From assembly GCF_000364605.1 (NCBI RefSeq), contig NZ_KB822588.1, positions 1 to 64,000 of the forward strand: a DNA stretch of 64,000 bases. The letters are read 5' to 3'. Source of the stretch: Nocardioides sp. Iso805N. Lineage in GTDB: Bacteria > Actinomycetota > Actinomycetes > Propionibacteriales > Nocardioidaceae. Below, piece after piece: positions 48,166 to 58,073 of the stretch. The position numbers and the translations under genes are program-made. The notes under the pieces are model-generated. The model searched no databases and was not told the origin of the DNA. It worked only from the letters and a program-made list of their open reading frames with translations. Every line of letters starts with the position of its first letter. Within the stretch, counting starts at the first letter, position 1.

Positions 48166-49232
48166 CCCGCCACCCTCCTGGCGGGTGCCGGCGCCGTTGG
48201 TCGCCCGACCTGCTCGCACCAGCCGGACCATGCCGATCGGACCATGTCTTCGAGCGAGCGTTCGGCACGCCAGTCCATGGCGGCGCGGATGCGGCTCACG
48301 TCGGCGACGACGCTTGCTGGATCACCGGCGCGACGATCGACGACGACCGGCTCGATCAGCCACCCGGTCACAGCGCCGATGACCTCGACCACCTCGGCCA
48401 CCGACGCGCCGCGTCCGGTGCCGACGTTGAACACCTCGCCGTGCCGCATCGCTGTGTCGAGGTAGCCGAGGGCCGCCACGTGGGCGGCGGCCAGGTCGCG
48501 GACATCGACGAAGTCCCGCACGCAGGTGCCGTCAGAGGTGGGGTAGTCGCCACCGAAGATGCGCGGGGCCTCGCCACGGGCGAGGCCGGCGAACACCATC
48601 GGAATGAGATTGGATATCCCCGGGTCGGCGAGTCCGGGGCGGGCCGCCCCGGCCACGTTGAAGTAGCGAAGGTTGACCGCTCGCAATCCCCAGGCGCCGT
48701 ACGCCGCGCGGTTGAGCCACTCCCCCGCCAGTTTCGTCTGGCCGTAGGGGGAGATCGGCTCTGGGATGGCATCCTCGCCCACCGCCCCCGCCGCGCCCTC
48801 GGGACGTGCGGCGACGTCACCGTAGACGGCGGCGGAGGAGGAGAAGACCAGTCGGTGCACGCGTGCCTGAGCCATGGCGTCGTGCAGAGCGAGCAGCCCG
48901 TCGACGTTCTGCCGGTAGTACCAAGCCGGGCGCCGTACCGACTCGGCCACCTGCTTGTGGGCGGCCAGATGCACGACGGCCTCGATGCGATAGATCCGCA
49001 TGATGCTCAGCAGCGCCGTGGCCGCGCCGGGGGCAGCAAGGTCGACCTCCATGAGAGGTACGTCGGCAGGCAGCCGCTCGGGCCGCCCGGTGCTCAGATC
49101 GTCGACCACGACGACGGGCACGCCCGATCCGACGAGCAGGTCAACGACGTGTGCGCCGATGTAGCCCGCCCCACCAGTCACCATCACCGGGCCGACCCCG
49201 GCCGCGAACCGTCCGTTCGTGTGCTTCGTCAA
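48162..49232 (-). CDS. galE: UDP-glucose 4-epimerase
   Basis: A 356-residue SDR epimerase: VTGGAGYIGAHV, SSSAAVYGD, YGQTK and FNVAGA. It interconverts UDP-glucose and UDP-galactose or related pairs. A TTG at 49232 is chosen so that the first beta strand is intact; ATG 49184 would clip it. Translationally coupled to the sugar transferase. Confidence 0.85.
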   Translation of the reverse strand: MTKHTNGRFAAGVGPVMVTGGAGYIGAHVVDLLVGSGVPVVVVDDLSTGRPERLPADVPLMEVDLAAPGAATALLSIMRIYRIEAVVHLAAHKQVAESVRRPAWYYRQNVDGLLALHDAMAQARVHRLVFSSSAAVYGDVAARPEGAAGAVGEDAIPEPISPYGQTKLAGEWLNRAAYGAWGLRAVNLRYFNVAGAARPGLADPGISNLIPMVFAGLARGEAPRIFGGDYPTSDGTCVRDFVDVRDLAAAHVAALGYLDTAMRHGEVFNVGTGRGASVAEVVEVIGAVTGWLIEPVVVDRRAGDPASVVADVSRIRAAMDWRAERSLEDMVRSAWSGWCEQVGRPTAPAPARRVAG

Positions 49233-49369
49233 TGTCCTGCCCCAGCAGATCCCCCAACCGGTCGAGCGACCGGCCCACGACGTTCGTGGTAGCCAGGAGA
49301 GTCCGCTCAGGACGGACCATGACGCCGAAGACGCAGAAATGTGTTGCCGGCGGATTCTGGACTCCGTGT

Positions 49370-50815
49370 TCAGCCTCCGGAGAGTGGCCGGTAGACGCGC
49401 ACGTAGTCGACCAGCAGCTTGGCGGGAAGTGCTGTCAGCTGGTTGTCGGCGGGGTCGGCGTAGCCCCAGTAGCTCTGGCCGACCTGGAGGTTGAGCCGGA
49501 TGTCGGCCGGCCCGGCAAGCGACGTCGACATCCACGGTGCCTGTGAGCGGGAGACGACCCCTACCACGTGGTGGTCGAAGCTGAAGACCAGGCAATCCGG
49601 CGACCAGTCCACGGCGTAGAGGTGGAAGCCGTCGGCGACTGGCGGGGCGCCGGGGTCGGTTCCCCATCCCGAGAGGTGCTGACTGCCTGGCGGCGAGGCG
49701 GTGTTCTGGTGCACCGTCCATTGGTAGGAACCGGAGCGATAGCCCGGCCGGACCGTCGGCTCACCCCAGGCCTCGACGACGTCGACCTCTCCGGGGGTGT
49801 CCACCCCGCGAAGCCAGAAGGCCGGCCACAGGCCCCGCGAGTGACCTACCTGCGTCGGCAGCTTCGCGCGGATCTCCCAGCGCCCGTACTGCCGGGCGTA
49901 ACGGCCGATCGTGTCGAGGTAGCCGGTGGTGAAAGGCCGGCCGGCGGTGTCCTGCCGACGCGCCTCGATGGTGAGCAGGCCTCCCCCGACCGAGACGTTG
50001 GCGGCCTGGATCCGGGCCTGGTCGTAGGACAGCGACTCACCGTCGTGCACGCGCCAATGGGTCGGATCGACCTTGGTGCCATCGAAGTCATCGGACCAGT
50101 CCAACACGCCCTGCGTGGGCTGTGAGTAGTCCAGCGGTTGGCAGGGGCTCGCGGGCCCGCTGGCTGGTGACGACCCGGCCGGCGGACGGGACGCGCTCGG
50201 CGAGGCGGCCTGCGTCGCGGCGTGGTCCGCGGGAACGGAGGTTGTCGACACCGTGGTTCGGACGGTGTCGATCTGGATCCGGGCGGAGGCGCGGTGCCGG
50301 CCGGCCTTCACGTGGGCTTGCACCACGGGCGCGCCGTCCCGGTAGGTGACGGTGACGGTCTGCCAGGCCGGCGACAGCTGTCTGCCGGTCCGGGCCAGCA
50401 CCGACCGCCCGGTCCGGGCCTGGGTGACCAACGTGACCACGACGGGCTGAGGTCGCTGACGCACCGACCGCATCCGAAGGGTCACGACCACCGGCTCACC
50501 CGGACCTCCGTGCACCAGCGGCCCCCATGCGCTCGCGGGGCCGTGGCCCACGCGACGGACCACCTCCAGCACGCCATCGCCATGGTCGACGCGGCGTACC
50601 TTCGAACCGGTTCCAGCGCTCCAGCCGTCCACGCCGCGCCGGAAGCGCGCCGTGGTGACCGTCGGAGCAAGACCCTCGCCTGCCGCTCGAACCGACGAGC
50701 CGGCGGGTCGGTCCAACAGGCCGGCCGACGCCGTAGCTGCCGCGCACTGTCCGATCACGACAGCAACGACCGCCCACGCGGCCGGTCTCACGGCGGCTCT
50801 CATCAGCGCGCGCAT
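49370..50815 (-). CDS. Secreted glycoside hydrolase family 16 protein
   Basis: A 481-residue protein: signal peptide (residues 1-30), an N-terminal beta-rich carbohydrate-binding-like region, a Pro/Ser linker, and a GH16 domain with the catalytic motif E343-V-D345-V-V-E348. GH16 enzymes cleave beta-glucans or galactans. In an EPS cluster it may trim or release the polymer. ATG at 50815 has a GGGGGGA purine run upstream. It is divergent from the Wzz-like gene. Confidence 0.88.
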   Translation of the reverse strand: MRALMRAAVRPAAWAVVAVVIGQCAAATASAGLLDRPAGSSVRAAGEGLAPTVTTARFRRGVDGWSAGTGSKVRRVDHGDGVLEVVRRVGHGPASAWGPLVHGGPGEPVVVTLRMRSVRQRPQPVVVTLVTQARTGRSVLARTGRQLSPAWQTVTVTYRDGAPVVQAHVKAGRHRASARIQIDTVRTTVSTTSVPADHAATQAASPSASRPPAGSSPASGPASPCQPLDYSQPTQGVLDWSDDFDGTKVDPTHWRVHDGESLSYDQARIQAANVSVGGGLLTIEARRQDTAGRPFTTGYLDTIGRYARQYGRWEIRAKLPTQVGHSRGLWPAFWLRGVDTPGEVDVVEAWGEPTVRPGYRSGSYQWTVHQNTASPPGSQHLSGWGTDPGAPPVADGFHLYAVDWSPDCLVFSFDHHVVGVVSRSQAPWMSTSLAGPADIRLNLQVGQSYWGYADPADNQLTALPAKLLVDYVRVYRPLSGG

Positions 50816-50983
50816 CACCACGTCCCCCCGAGAAGAAGCTGCTGATCCTGTGGCCAGGAGCGCCATGCCGCGCACCCCGCGCGCTTGACCCTCCCGAGAT
50901 CGAATCGATCCGTCAAGTGGCGTCATAACCCACCGAGCGGCTGCTCCACCAAGGAGAAGGGCCGACTTCCCGAGGAGTATCAC

Positions 50984-52309
50984 GTGCATCCCGAGGCACC
51001 CGCGACTGTTTCGCTGCAGCTTGACAAGGCAGCTGCTGCCTTGCGGCGACGGTGGCCGACCGCGCTGCTCGCGCTGGTGATCTGGTTCGGCATCGGCATG
51101 GTCGCGTGCTCACTCGCGCCGACCAGCCGCACCGCCACCGCGGCCGTCACCGTCGAATCCTTCGCCGCTGCTTCGCCGACGACCGGCACACCGCCGGCGC
51201 CGGACATGCCGACGGAGCAGCAGAACGTGACCAGCACCGCCGTACTCGACCAAGCGGGTCGTGCGCTGAGAGTGTCGGCCAGCGCTGTCGACGGTGCGCT
51301 CACCGTGGCGAATCCCGCCCAATCGCGCGTGCTCACGGTCTCCTACACCGCCGCTTCCGCTGCCCAGGCAGCGCAGGGCGCGAACACTGTCGCGACGACC
51401 TATCTGACCGTACGACGGACCGCGGCACTGGCCCAGGCACACGCCCAGACCGCCGTGTTGCAGGCGCAGATCAGTCTGCTGCGCCGGGACCTCCCGAGGC
51501 CGCGCAAGGCGCCCGGCGCCCTCGAGAACGCTGACGGTCAGCAACTCGCCAACCTCGAGGCCCAGGTCACCGATCTCGCCCTGGTCGATGACGCCAGCGG
51601 CGGCCACGTCACCCGTCAGGCAACCCCCGCGTCGGCTACGTCGGGGCCGTCCCTCGTGATCTATCTGGCCGGTGCGCTGGTGCTCGGCCTGGCCAGCGCC
51701 GTCGCCGTCGCGCTGCTGCGCGACAGGATGTCTCGCCGGGCCAGCGACCCACAACTGCTCAGCTCCCGTATCGGCGCCCCCGTGGTCGTCGCGAACCGTC
51801 ACACCTCCGCCAACGACGTTCTCCGCACGCTCGCGCTGCGGCTCGACCTGGATGCCCGGACCGCAACGCGGACCATCGCCGTTGCAGGCACTCCCACACC
51901 GGCACTCGCGCACCTGCTGGCCGAGCGAATGGGGCATCAGGGTCTCCGCACGCGACTGGTGCAAGCCAGTGATGTCAGCCCTCTGGGTGTGGACCGCGGC
52001 TGGCCGACCGCGAAGGTCGGCCGCGTCCTCATCGTCGACCTGGGCAGCGACATCGACGATCCGGTCGCGGCGACGGTTGCCAGCCGTTGCGACCTCGTCA
52101 TCCTGGTGGTGACCACCAAGGCTCCCCTGGCCCACACCGACGCCTTCCTCGCACTTCTACGGGCCGCCGGCCGCCAGGTGACAGGCGCCGTGCTCCTGGA
52201 CCGGCAGCACCCGCTCTGCACCGCTGCCGAGGACGGCGCCATGACGACGTCGCCCGCAGGGTCGAGCAACCCGCCGGCGGACGACGCCCTCGAGCAGGAG
52301 GGCGCCTGA
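50984..52309 (+). CDS. Wzz-like polysaccharide chain-length/co-polymerase protein
   Basis: A 441-residue protein. A Wzz-type membrane pair frames an extracytoplasmic helical domain (residues about 30-50 and 225-250), then a cytoplasmic domain (RVLIVDLGSDIDDPV) that resembles a P-loop tyrosine-kinase-like fold but lacks a clear Walker A motif. It probably regulates polymer length and may have lost kinase activity. GTG at 50984 has a GAGGAG site 6 nt upstream. It opens the plus-strand operon. Confidence 0.75.
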   Translation: MHPEAPATVSLQLDKAAAALRRRWPTALLALVIWFGIGMVACSLAPTSRTATAAVTVESFAAASPTTGTPPAPDMPTEQQNVTSTAVLDQAGRALRVSASAVDGALTVANPAQSRVLTVSYTAASAAQAAQGANTVATTYLTVRRTAALAQAHAQTAVLQAQISLLRRDLPRPRKAPGALENADGQQLANLEAQVTDLALVDDASGGHVTRQATPASATSGPSLVIYLAGALVLGLASAVAVALLRDRMSRRASDPQLLSSRIGAPVVVANRHTSANDVLRTLALRLDLDARTATRTIAVAGTPTPALAHLLAERMGHQGLRTRLVQASDVSPLGVDRGWPTAKVGRVLIVDLGSDIDDPVAATVASRCDLVILVVTTKAPLAHTDAFLALLRAAGRQVTGAVLLDRQHPLCTAAEDGAMTTSPAGSSNPPADDALEQEGA

Positions 52310-52310
52310 G

Positions 52311-52760
52311 GTGAAGGTGCTCCTCGTCGCCTCGACCGGCGGCCATCTCGCCCAACTGGTCGCGCTGCGTGAGGTCTGGGCGGACCATGACCGGCACTGG
52401 GTCACGTTCGACAAGGCCGACGCCCGCGGCGCGCTCGAGGGCGAGCGCCGGACCTGGGCACACCACCCGACGACCCGCAACGTCCCCAACGCTCTTCGCA
52501 ACCTGGCACTCGCCTGGCGGATCCTGCTTCGCGAACGGCCGGACGTGGTCGTGTCCACCGGAGCAGGGGTGGCCTTCCCCTTCTTCGTGACCGCACGGCT
52601 CCTCCGCATCCGCACCCTTTACCTCGAGGTCTTCGACAGGATCGAGCATCCCACCCTGACCGGGCGGATGTGCTATCCGCTCGCCGACGCCTTCGCGCTG
52701 CAGTGGCCGGAGCAAAGGCGTAGCTATCGCCGCGGCGTCGTGGTCGGGAGAACGATGTGA
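52311..52760 (+). CDS. PssD/Alg14-like glycosyltransferase subunit
   Basis: A 149-residue protein with STGGHLAQLV at the N-terminus and VVVSTGAGVAFPFFVTARLL, matching Alg14/PssD membrane-anchoring subunits of beta-1,4 glycosyltransferases. It partners the next gene. Starts 1 nt after the Wzz-like stop. Confidence 0.85.
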   Translation: MKVLLVASTGGHLAQLVALREVWADHDRHWVTFDKADARGALEGERRTWAHHPTTRNVPNALRNLALAWRILLRERPDVVVSTGAGVAFPFFVTARLLRIRTLYLEVFDRIEHPTLTGRMCYPLADAFALQWPEQRRSYRRGVVVGRTM

Positions 52761-53452
52761 CAGCCCCCGGGCACACCTTCACGGTCCTCGCCACCTTCGG
52801 CACCGACCATCACAGGTTCGACAGGCTGTCGCGCTGGTTGGCGAGCTGGCTGGCAGCACACCCCGACGTACGGTGCCTCGTCCAGACGGGATACTCCGGG
52901 ACGACCGCGGGAGCCGAGTCGATCGGCATCGTCTCGCGAGCCGAGCTGCTCAGCCGCATGGAGGACGCCGACGTCGTACTCGGCCAGGGAGGTCCCGGCA
53001 CGGTGCTCGACGCCGCCGTCGTCGGGCGAATACCCGTCGTGGTGCCACGCCTGGCCCGGTACGGCGAGGTAGTGGATGACCACCAGGTCGCGTTCTGCCG
53101 CCGCATGGCCGCCGACGGTCGCGCCTTGCTCGCCGAGAGCGAGACGCAGCTGCACCGGCTCCTTGATGCGGCGCTCGCCGACCCGGCCACTGTCCGCACC
53201 GACGCGGGGTCACCGCCGATCCACGACACGGTCGACCGGGTCGCCCGCCTGCTGCGCGAGACCGCCAGCCGGCCGGTCGGCTTCGTCAGCCTCGCCCGAC
53301 TCCGCGAGATCGTGCAGTCGCGACGGTCGGGCACTGGCGCCCCGGTGGAGCAGCCCCGAGGGGCACCTGCCAGTCCTGGTCAGTCCACCGAGACGATCAT
53401 CGCGTGCGAAGAGGTGACGCCGCCGCCGGTCACGGTCAACCGGAGGAGGTAG
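52757..53452 (+). CDS. PssE/Alg13-like glycosyltransferase subunit
   Basis: A 231-residue protein with the catalytic half of the pair: ADVVLGQGGPGTVLDA, a nucleotide-sugar-binding pattern of Glyco_tran_28_C. It overlaps the pssD-like stop (GTGA). The last 24 codons overlap, on the other strand, the end of the sigma factor gene. The two subunits together should add a sugar to a lipid-linked acceptor. Confidence 0.85.
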   Translation: MTAPGHTFTVLATFGTDHHRFDRLSRWLASWLAAHPDVRCLVQTGYSGTTAGAESIGIVSRAELLSRMEDADVVLGQGGPGTVLDAAVVGRIPVVVPRLARYGEVVDDHQVAFCRRMAADGRALLAESETQLHRLLDAALADPATVRTDAGSPPIHDTVDRVARLLRETASRPVGFVSLARLREIVQSRRSGTGAPVEQPRGAPASPGQSTETIIACEEVTPPPVTVNRRR

Positions 53453-55188
53453 CGTCCCGGTGCGTCGTAGTGGTGCCAGACCCGCCGGCCTTGTCCGGTC
53501 GAGCCATCGCCGAAGCTCCAGGAACAGATCGTCGTCCTCTCACCGCCCTGGCCGCACGGCGTGTGCGCCACGGCGATGATGCGCGACCCACGCTGCCTGA
53601 TCCCGACGTCTGGGCTCGGCATGTGGGAGGGCTCGCTGACCGGGACCGATCTGGTCACCGTGCGCGCACCCGGGAGACCACGGACCGTCAAGCTCACCGT
53701 GTAGGTGCCGTTCGATGCGTAGGTGTGTGAGGACCGCGCACCGGACGCGGTGGCACCGTCACCGAACTGCCAGGAGTAGGCGTAGTGGCCGATGTCGCCG
53801 TCGGCATGCGCGACCACTGTCACCGACAGCCCAGACGGGTCTGCCTCGAAGCTCGCCGAGATCGGCACGTCGGCTGGCGCCGTGGTCCCCTGAGAGGGGG
53901 TCGGGGAGGGAGGCGCCGGGTCGGTTGCGGTGTGGCCATCGGTCTCCGGGTCCGGGTGCGGACGCGGCGGATGGCTGCTCGACGTGTCGGTGCTTTGTCC
54001 CGTCGTATCCATCGGCTCGACCTGGCGCCGGACAGGCGAGGAACTCGCGGGCGGCGAGGTGGTCATCGACGTTGCGGGCAGCCGCGGCGCCGTGGTCGGA
54101 CTTGGCCGCACCGAGGGCCCGGTGGCAGCGGCCGCGCCTCCGGCTTCGGCCCACGGCGTGCCGCCGAGGTGGTCGGTCGTCGGCGCGCCGCGGCCGGGGG
54201 CCGCGACGTGGCTGGTGCCGTAGCCGGGTTCGGCATAGACGGCCCACCCGGTCCCCGCGATCACGCCGGTGGCCAGCGACCCAGCCACGCCCACCGCGAG
54301 CTTGTGCAGCAGGACACTCCGGACGGGTCCGTGGTGGATCCAGTGCCGCGTCAGCTCCACCGGACGGTGCAGCACCGTCAGGGTGCTCGCCGGCACACTC
54401 TGCAGGTACGAGCCGGCCGCGCCAGCACCGAGGATCACCGGAGCGATGAAAGCGCACAGCCGAGAGCTCATCTCGGAGATCTCGGCGTAGGCAGCCGAGC
54501 AGGAGGCGCAGCCCGCCAGGTGGCGCCGTACCTTCTGCGTGTCGCGCCGCCCCAGCTTCCGGCGCGCGAGCGCGGGCAGCTGGTCGAGGATGGCAGCGTG
54601 CGCGGCATCGCGGGCATGGGCGACGTGCTCGAGCAGGTAGGCCTGCCGAAGCGCCTCCCTTGCCCGGTAGGCCAGGGCTGAGACCGCGTTCGGCTTCATG
54701 CCGAGAAGCTCGGCCACCTGCGCCGGCCGCTGCCCCTCGACCTCGAGGTGCCACAAGATCATCTGCCAACGCTCCGGCAGGGCACCGAACGCACGCGCCG
54801 CGGCGGCGTTGTCGAAGGATGCCAACACGCGGTCGGGGTCTTCGATCGGCTGGTCCAGCACCATGGGATCGTCGGTCGGCACGGTGACTTTCTCCGCGCG
54901 GTGCTGGCGGAAATGGGCATGCCTGAGCGTCGTGAGCAGGTAGGCGCGAAACGACACATCGGGGCCCTTCCCCTGCCGCAGCTGGTTCAGTACGCGTTCG
55001 AATGCCTCCGCGACCAGGTCATCCGCATCGCTGGGAGTACGCGCCAACTGGCGCGCCAGCCGCCACGCTGCCTCGCGATGGCGGTTGAACAGCGACGAGT
55101 ACGCCGCGGAGTCGCCGCCACGGGTCGCCTCGATCAGATCCGGGTCCGGGACCCACGGCGTGCTGGATCCCATCGGCCTCGCTGTCAC
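53380..55188 (-). CDS. ECF-type sigma factor fused to zinc finger, membrane segment and PKD domains
   Basis: A 602-residue fusion. Residues about 16-100 are sigma region 2; 137-185 sigma region 4 (LPERWQMILWHLEVEGQRPA). H223, C227 and C230 form an anti-sigma-type zinc site. A hydrophobic helix at about 297-318 crosses the membrane (a weaker hydrophobic stretch lies at 244-262, so topology is uncertain). A Pro/Ser/Thr linker leads to two PKD domains (WQFGDG at 473-478, WSFGDG at 557-562). GTG at 55188 overlaps the flippase stop. It is the last gene of the polysaccharide operon. Confidence 0.85.
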   Translation of the reverse strand: MTARPMGSSTPWVPDPDLIEATRGGDSAAYSSLFNRHREAAWRLARQLARTPSDADDLVAEAFERVLNQLRQGKGPDVSFRAYLLTTLRHAHFRQHRAEKVTVPTDDPMVLDQPIEDPDRVLASFDNAAAARAFGALPERWQMILWHLEVEGQRPAQVAELLGMKPNAVSALAYRAREALRQAYLLEHVAHARDAAHAAILDQLPALARRKLGRRDTQKVRRHLAGCASCSAAYAEISEMSSRLCAFIAPVILGAGAAGSYLQSVPASTLTVLHRPVELTRHWIHHGPVRSVLLHKLAVGVAGSLATGVIAGTGWAVYAEPGYGTSHVAAPGRGAPTTDHLGGTPWAEAGGAAAATGPSVRPSPTTAPRLPATSMTTSPPASSSPVRRQVEPMDTTGQSTDTSSSHPPRPHPDPETDGHTATDPAPPSPTPSQGTTAPADVPISASFEADPSGLSVTVVAHADGDIGHYAYSWQFGDGATASGARSSHTYASNGTYTVSLTVRGLPGARTVTRSVPVSEPSHMPSPDVGIRQRGSRIIAVAHTPCGQGGERTTICSWSFGDGSTGQGRRVWHHYDAPGRYLLRLTVTGGGVTSSHAMIVSVD

Positions 55189-56750
55189 AGATCTCCTCCT
55201 GTCCGAGAAGCCAGCCCTTGCAGGTCCTCGGTCGTCATGTCGAGGCCGTCCCCGCGACCACGATCCTGCTGTCCAGCACCGCTCCGAGCACGCAGAGCCA
55301 TGAGGGCGCCGGCGCCGCCGACGAGCGTCACCGTCAGCGCAGCACCGATGGGCGCCGCGACCGAGCCGCCCCCGTGGCCGAACGGCCCGGTGCCGAGCGC
55401 GTCGACGAGCACGCAGATTCCTGCCGTAGCCACGGCGACAGCTGCACCGGCGACGTACGCCGTGCGCAGACCGAGCCGCAAGCGCAGTCCGGTCAGGATC
55501 TGCAGCCACGCCAGCCCCGCGTCGAGCACGAGCACCACCGCCCACCCGGCGGCCGCGCCGACGATGCCGAAGCGCGGCACCAGCACCAGATCGAGGCCGA
55601 CATTGACGACCAGACAGGCCGTCTTGTTGCCGACCTGGGCACCACTGCGCCCGCCCATCAACAAGATGCTCTGCACGCCGCCCGCCGCATAGGCGAGGGC
55701 CAGGCCGACGCACAGGATCCGCAGGGCGGTGGCGCCCTCGGCGAACCCCGGGCCGAACAGACCCAGCAGCGCGGGGGCGAAGTAGGCGGCGATGGTGAAG
55801 AACGGCCACGAGAGCAGGGTCGTGCCGAGAGCCACGTCGCGATGCAGCCGTCGTACGGCTCCCAGACGCCCCTCGGTGAGCGCCGCGCTGATGACCGGGC
55901 CGATGGCGATGCGGGAAGCCTGCTGGATCAGCTCAGCCGAGCGCGCCGCCCGGGTGACCACCGCATAGACGCCCGCATCCGCCGCCGAGCACAGCGCCGC
56001 GACGATCAGGACGTCGACCCACTCCAGACAGATCTCGACCGCAGCCCCCACGCCCCGGGGCGCGCTGAAGGCCCAGAACCGGCGCCACTCCGACTCCACC
56101 GGCAGGACGGGCGCGCTCGGGACACGATGCCTGCGCTCCGCACGCACCAGGAGCAGGGCGGCGGCCAGCAACGCCGCCGGAAGCGGCGCCAGCCAGGCGA
56201 GCGCGGCCGAACGCCACGACGAAGCACCGATCATCACGCATGCGCCCACCAGCGCCAGGCGGGCCAACGGCAGACCAACGTTCTGGACGAGCGTGACCGA
56301 GAGCGCCGAGCTCATCGCCCGGACCGCGCCGAGCAAGACCGCCATCAGCGCTGCCAGGCCCGAGCCGAGCAGCACGATCACCACCCAGCCACGCCCGCCG
56401 CCGGTCAGGCCGCCCAGCTCGGGCGCCACCAGCGCTCCTGCCACGATGACCAGCAGGCTGGCCGCGACGACCGGCAGCACGGCGATCCCGACCAGGCCGC
56501 GCACCCGGTCGTCACGGCCCTGGGCGAGTGCCGCCGAGACATGCCGGACCAACCCGGTGTCTGCGCCGAGCTCGAGGACGTTGGAGGCGATCGCCACCAC
56601 GGCCATGGTCTGGAAGAACGGTCCGGCGCCGGCCGCACCCAGTGCACGCCCGACCAGGGTCGCGAGGAGCAGGTTCGACGCCGCTCCGATGACGCCACCG
56701 ACGAGGCCGACTCCAGCGGCGCGGGCCACCAGAGTGCGCGACTCGCTCAT
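55185..56750 (-). CDS. Oligosaccharide flippase (Wzx-like)
   Basis: A 521-residue integral membrane protein with 12 to 14 predicted helices of the MOP/PST superfamily, matching Wzx-type lipid-linked oligosaccharide flippases. Overlaps its neighbours by 4 nt (ATGA upstream, GTGA downstream). Confidence 0.85.
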   Translation of the reverse strand: MSESRTLVARAAGVGLVGGVIGAASNLLLATLVGRALGAAGAGPFFQTMAVVAIASNVLELGADTGLVRHVSAALAQGRDDRVRGLVGIAVLPVVAASLLVIVAGALVAPELGGLTGGGRGWVVIVLLGSGLAALMAVLLGAVRAMSSALSVTLVQNVGLPLARLALVGACVMIGASSWRSAALAWLAPLPAALLAAALLLVRAERRHRVPSAPVLPVESEWRRFWAFSAPRGVGAAVEICLEWVDVLIVAALCSAADAGVYAVVTRAARSAELIQQASRIAIGPVISAALTEGRLGAVRRLHRDVALGTTLLSWPFFTIAAYFAPALLGLFGPGFAEGATALRILCVGLALAYAAGGVQSILLMGGRSGAQVGNKTACLVVNVGLDLVLVPRFGIVGAAAGWAVVLVLDAGLAWLQILTGLRLRLGLRTAYVAGAAVAVATAGICVLVDALGTGPFGHGGGSVAAPIGAALTVTLVGGAGALMALRARSGAGQQDRGRGDGLDMTTEDLQGLASRTGGDL

Positions 56751-58048
56751 GCCGCCACCCCGGCGGGTCGGTCGGATGACGGGGCCGGCGTCATCGCCCG
56801 GTCGGCCCGCTCACGCAGCAGCACGGCGGCCAGAGCTCCGATGGTGAGCAGCTGCATCACGTCGAGGCCGTAGAAGCCAACGATCGCCACCGCCCCGACC
56901 AGGCTGGCGTGCATCAGCAACGCGACATCGTCGACAACGCGCCAGGTGCGCAGCACAGACCCTGCGAGGAAGACCGCGAACAGCAGCAGTCCGACCAGGC
57001 CGTAGGAGAACATCACCGTCCACACGTAGCCCTGCGTCCCCACCGAGACCTCGTGGTAGAGCGACGGGCGCGGCGCCCCCCAGCCGAAGAAGGGCGACTG
57101 CAAGGTGCGCCGCCAGGTCTCGGCGTAGAGCGAGGCCCGGCCCTCGGTCGAGTTGGAGTACTGCAGGCGGTCGGTGATGCGGGCCGCAGCTCCCAGCCGC
57201 ACGGCCAGCACCGCCAGGACGGCGCCGGGCACGGCGAGCACCCCCAGCATCCGCACCCGCCCGCGGATCGCGAGCCGGAGTACGACGTACGCCGCGCTGA
57301 CTCCCAGGCCCAGGAACATCCCCCGGTTCGAGGAGTCGACGGCCGGCACGATGGAGGCCAGCAGCAGACCGGACACCGCCCACCGAACCCACCGGTGGCG
57401 GCTGGTCAACAGGGCGGCGACGGCGACGGGGGTGAGCAGCACGATGGCCGCGCCCCAGCTGTTCGCGTACGGGAAGGGTGCCGCCGGCCTGAGGATCGGC
57501 GTGGGCGCGCCCCAAGGCGTCTGGATCTCCGACATCCTCGGCACGAACATGTCGTGCACCAGCTGGTTGCCGAGCAGCCCATGGGGCACGAGATAACCGA
57601 GCAGTGTCGTGAAGGTGAGCTCCGGCGCGAGCACGGCCAGCCACCCGCCGACGACCACGGTGACCCAGACCACCGTCAACCCGGTGATCACTCGTGCGCG
57701 GGTGACCTGTTCGGAGGCGTTGGTGACGTAGACGACGACGATCGCGACGGTCGCCAGGGTCATCAGCCGCAGCAACCAGCCAGCCAGGCGTCCACCCGTG
57801 TCGATCATCAGACCGCACGGCACGGCCCACGCCACGAAGAGCAGCAGCGGGGCCACCCCGGGCAGGAGTCGGCACCGGCCCAACCGCGCCAGCAGACCCA
57901 GCATGACGGCGGCCAACGCGATCGGCGCGAAGGTGGTGAGCCCGAGCGGCCAGGCCAATGGGAAGCCGGCCAGCATCGCGGTGAGCGGCCAGGCCGGGAG
58001 GCTCGGATCGGTGGCCCGGTGGTGCGGCGCGGCCGTCGGGCCGGTCAT
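56747..58048 (-). CDS. O-antigen ligase/polymerase-like membrane protein
   Basis: A 433-residue membrane protein with about 10 helices and the Wzy/WaaL-type loop (SSNRGMFLGL and GRASLYAETWRRTLQSPFFG). It likely polymerises or ligates the exported polysaccharide. ATG 58048; the gap from the GT2 stop is 25 nt. Confidence 0.82.
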   Translation of the reverse strand: MTGPTAAPHHRATDPSLPAWPLTAMLAGFPLAWPLGLTTFAPIALAAVMLGLLARLGRCRLLPGVAPLLLFVAWAVPCGLMIDTGGRLAGWLLRLMTLATVAIVVVYVTNASEQVTRARVITGLTVVWVTVVVGGWLAVLAPELTFTTLLGYLVPHGLLGNQLVHDMFVPRMSEIQTPWGAPTPILRPAAPFPYANSWGAAIVLLTPVAVAALLTSRHRWVRWAVSGLLLASIVPAVDSSNRGMFLGLGVSAAYVVLRLAIRGRVRMLGVLAVPGAVLAVLAVRLGAAARITDRLQYSNSTEGRASLYAETWRRTLQSPFFGWGAPRPSLYHEVSVGTQGYVWTVMFSYGLVGLLLFAVFLAGSVLRTWRVVDDVALLMHASLVGAVAIVGFYGLDVMQLLTIGALAAVLLRERADRAMTPAPSSDRPAGVAA

Positions 58049-58073
58049 CACCCCGCCGCTGCCACTCGCCGGC

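Noticed and set aside
49233..49721. Long N-terminal extension of GalE
   Set aside because: The extension overlaps the end of the GH16 gene and has no SDR similarity before VTGGAGYIG.
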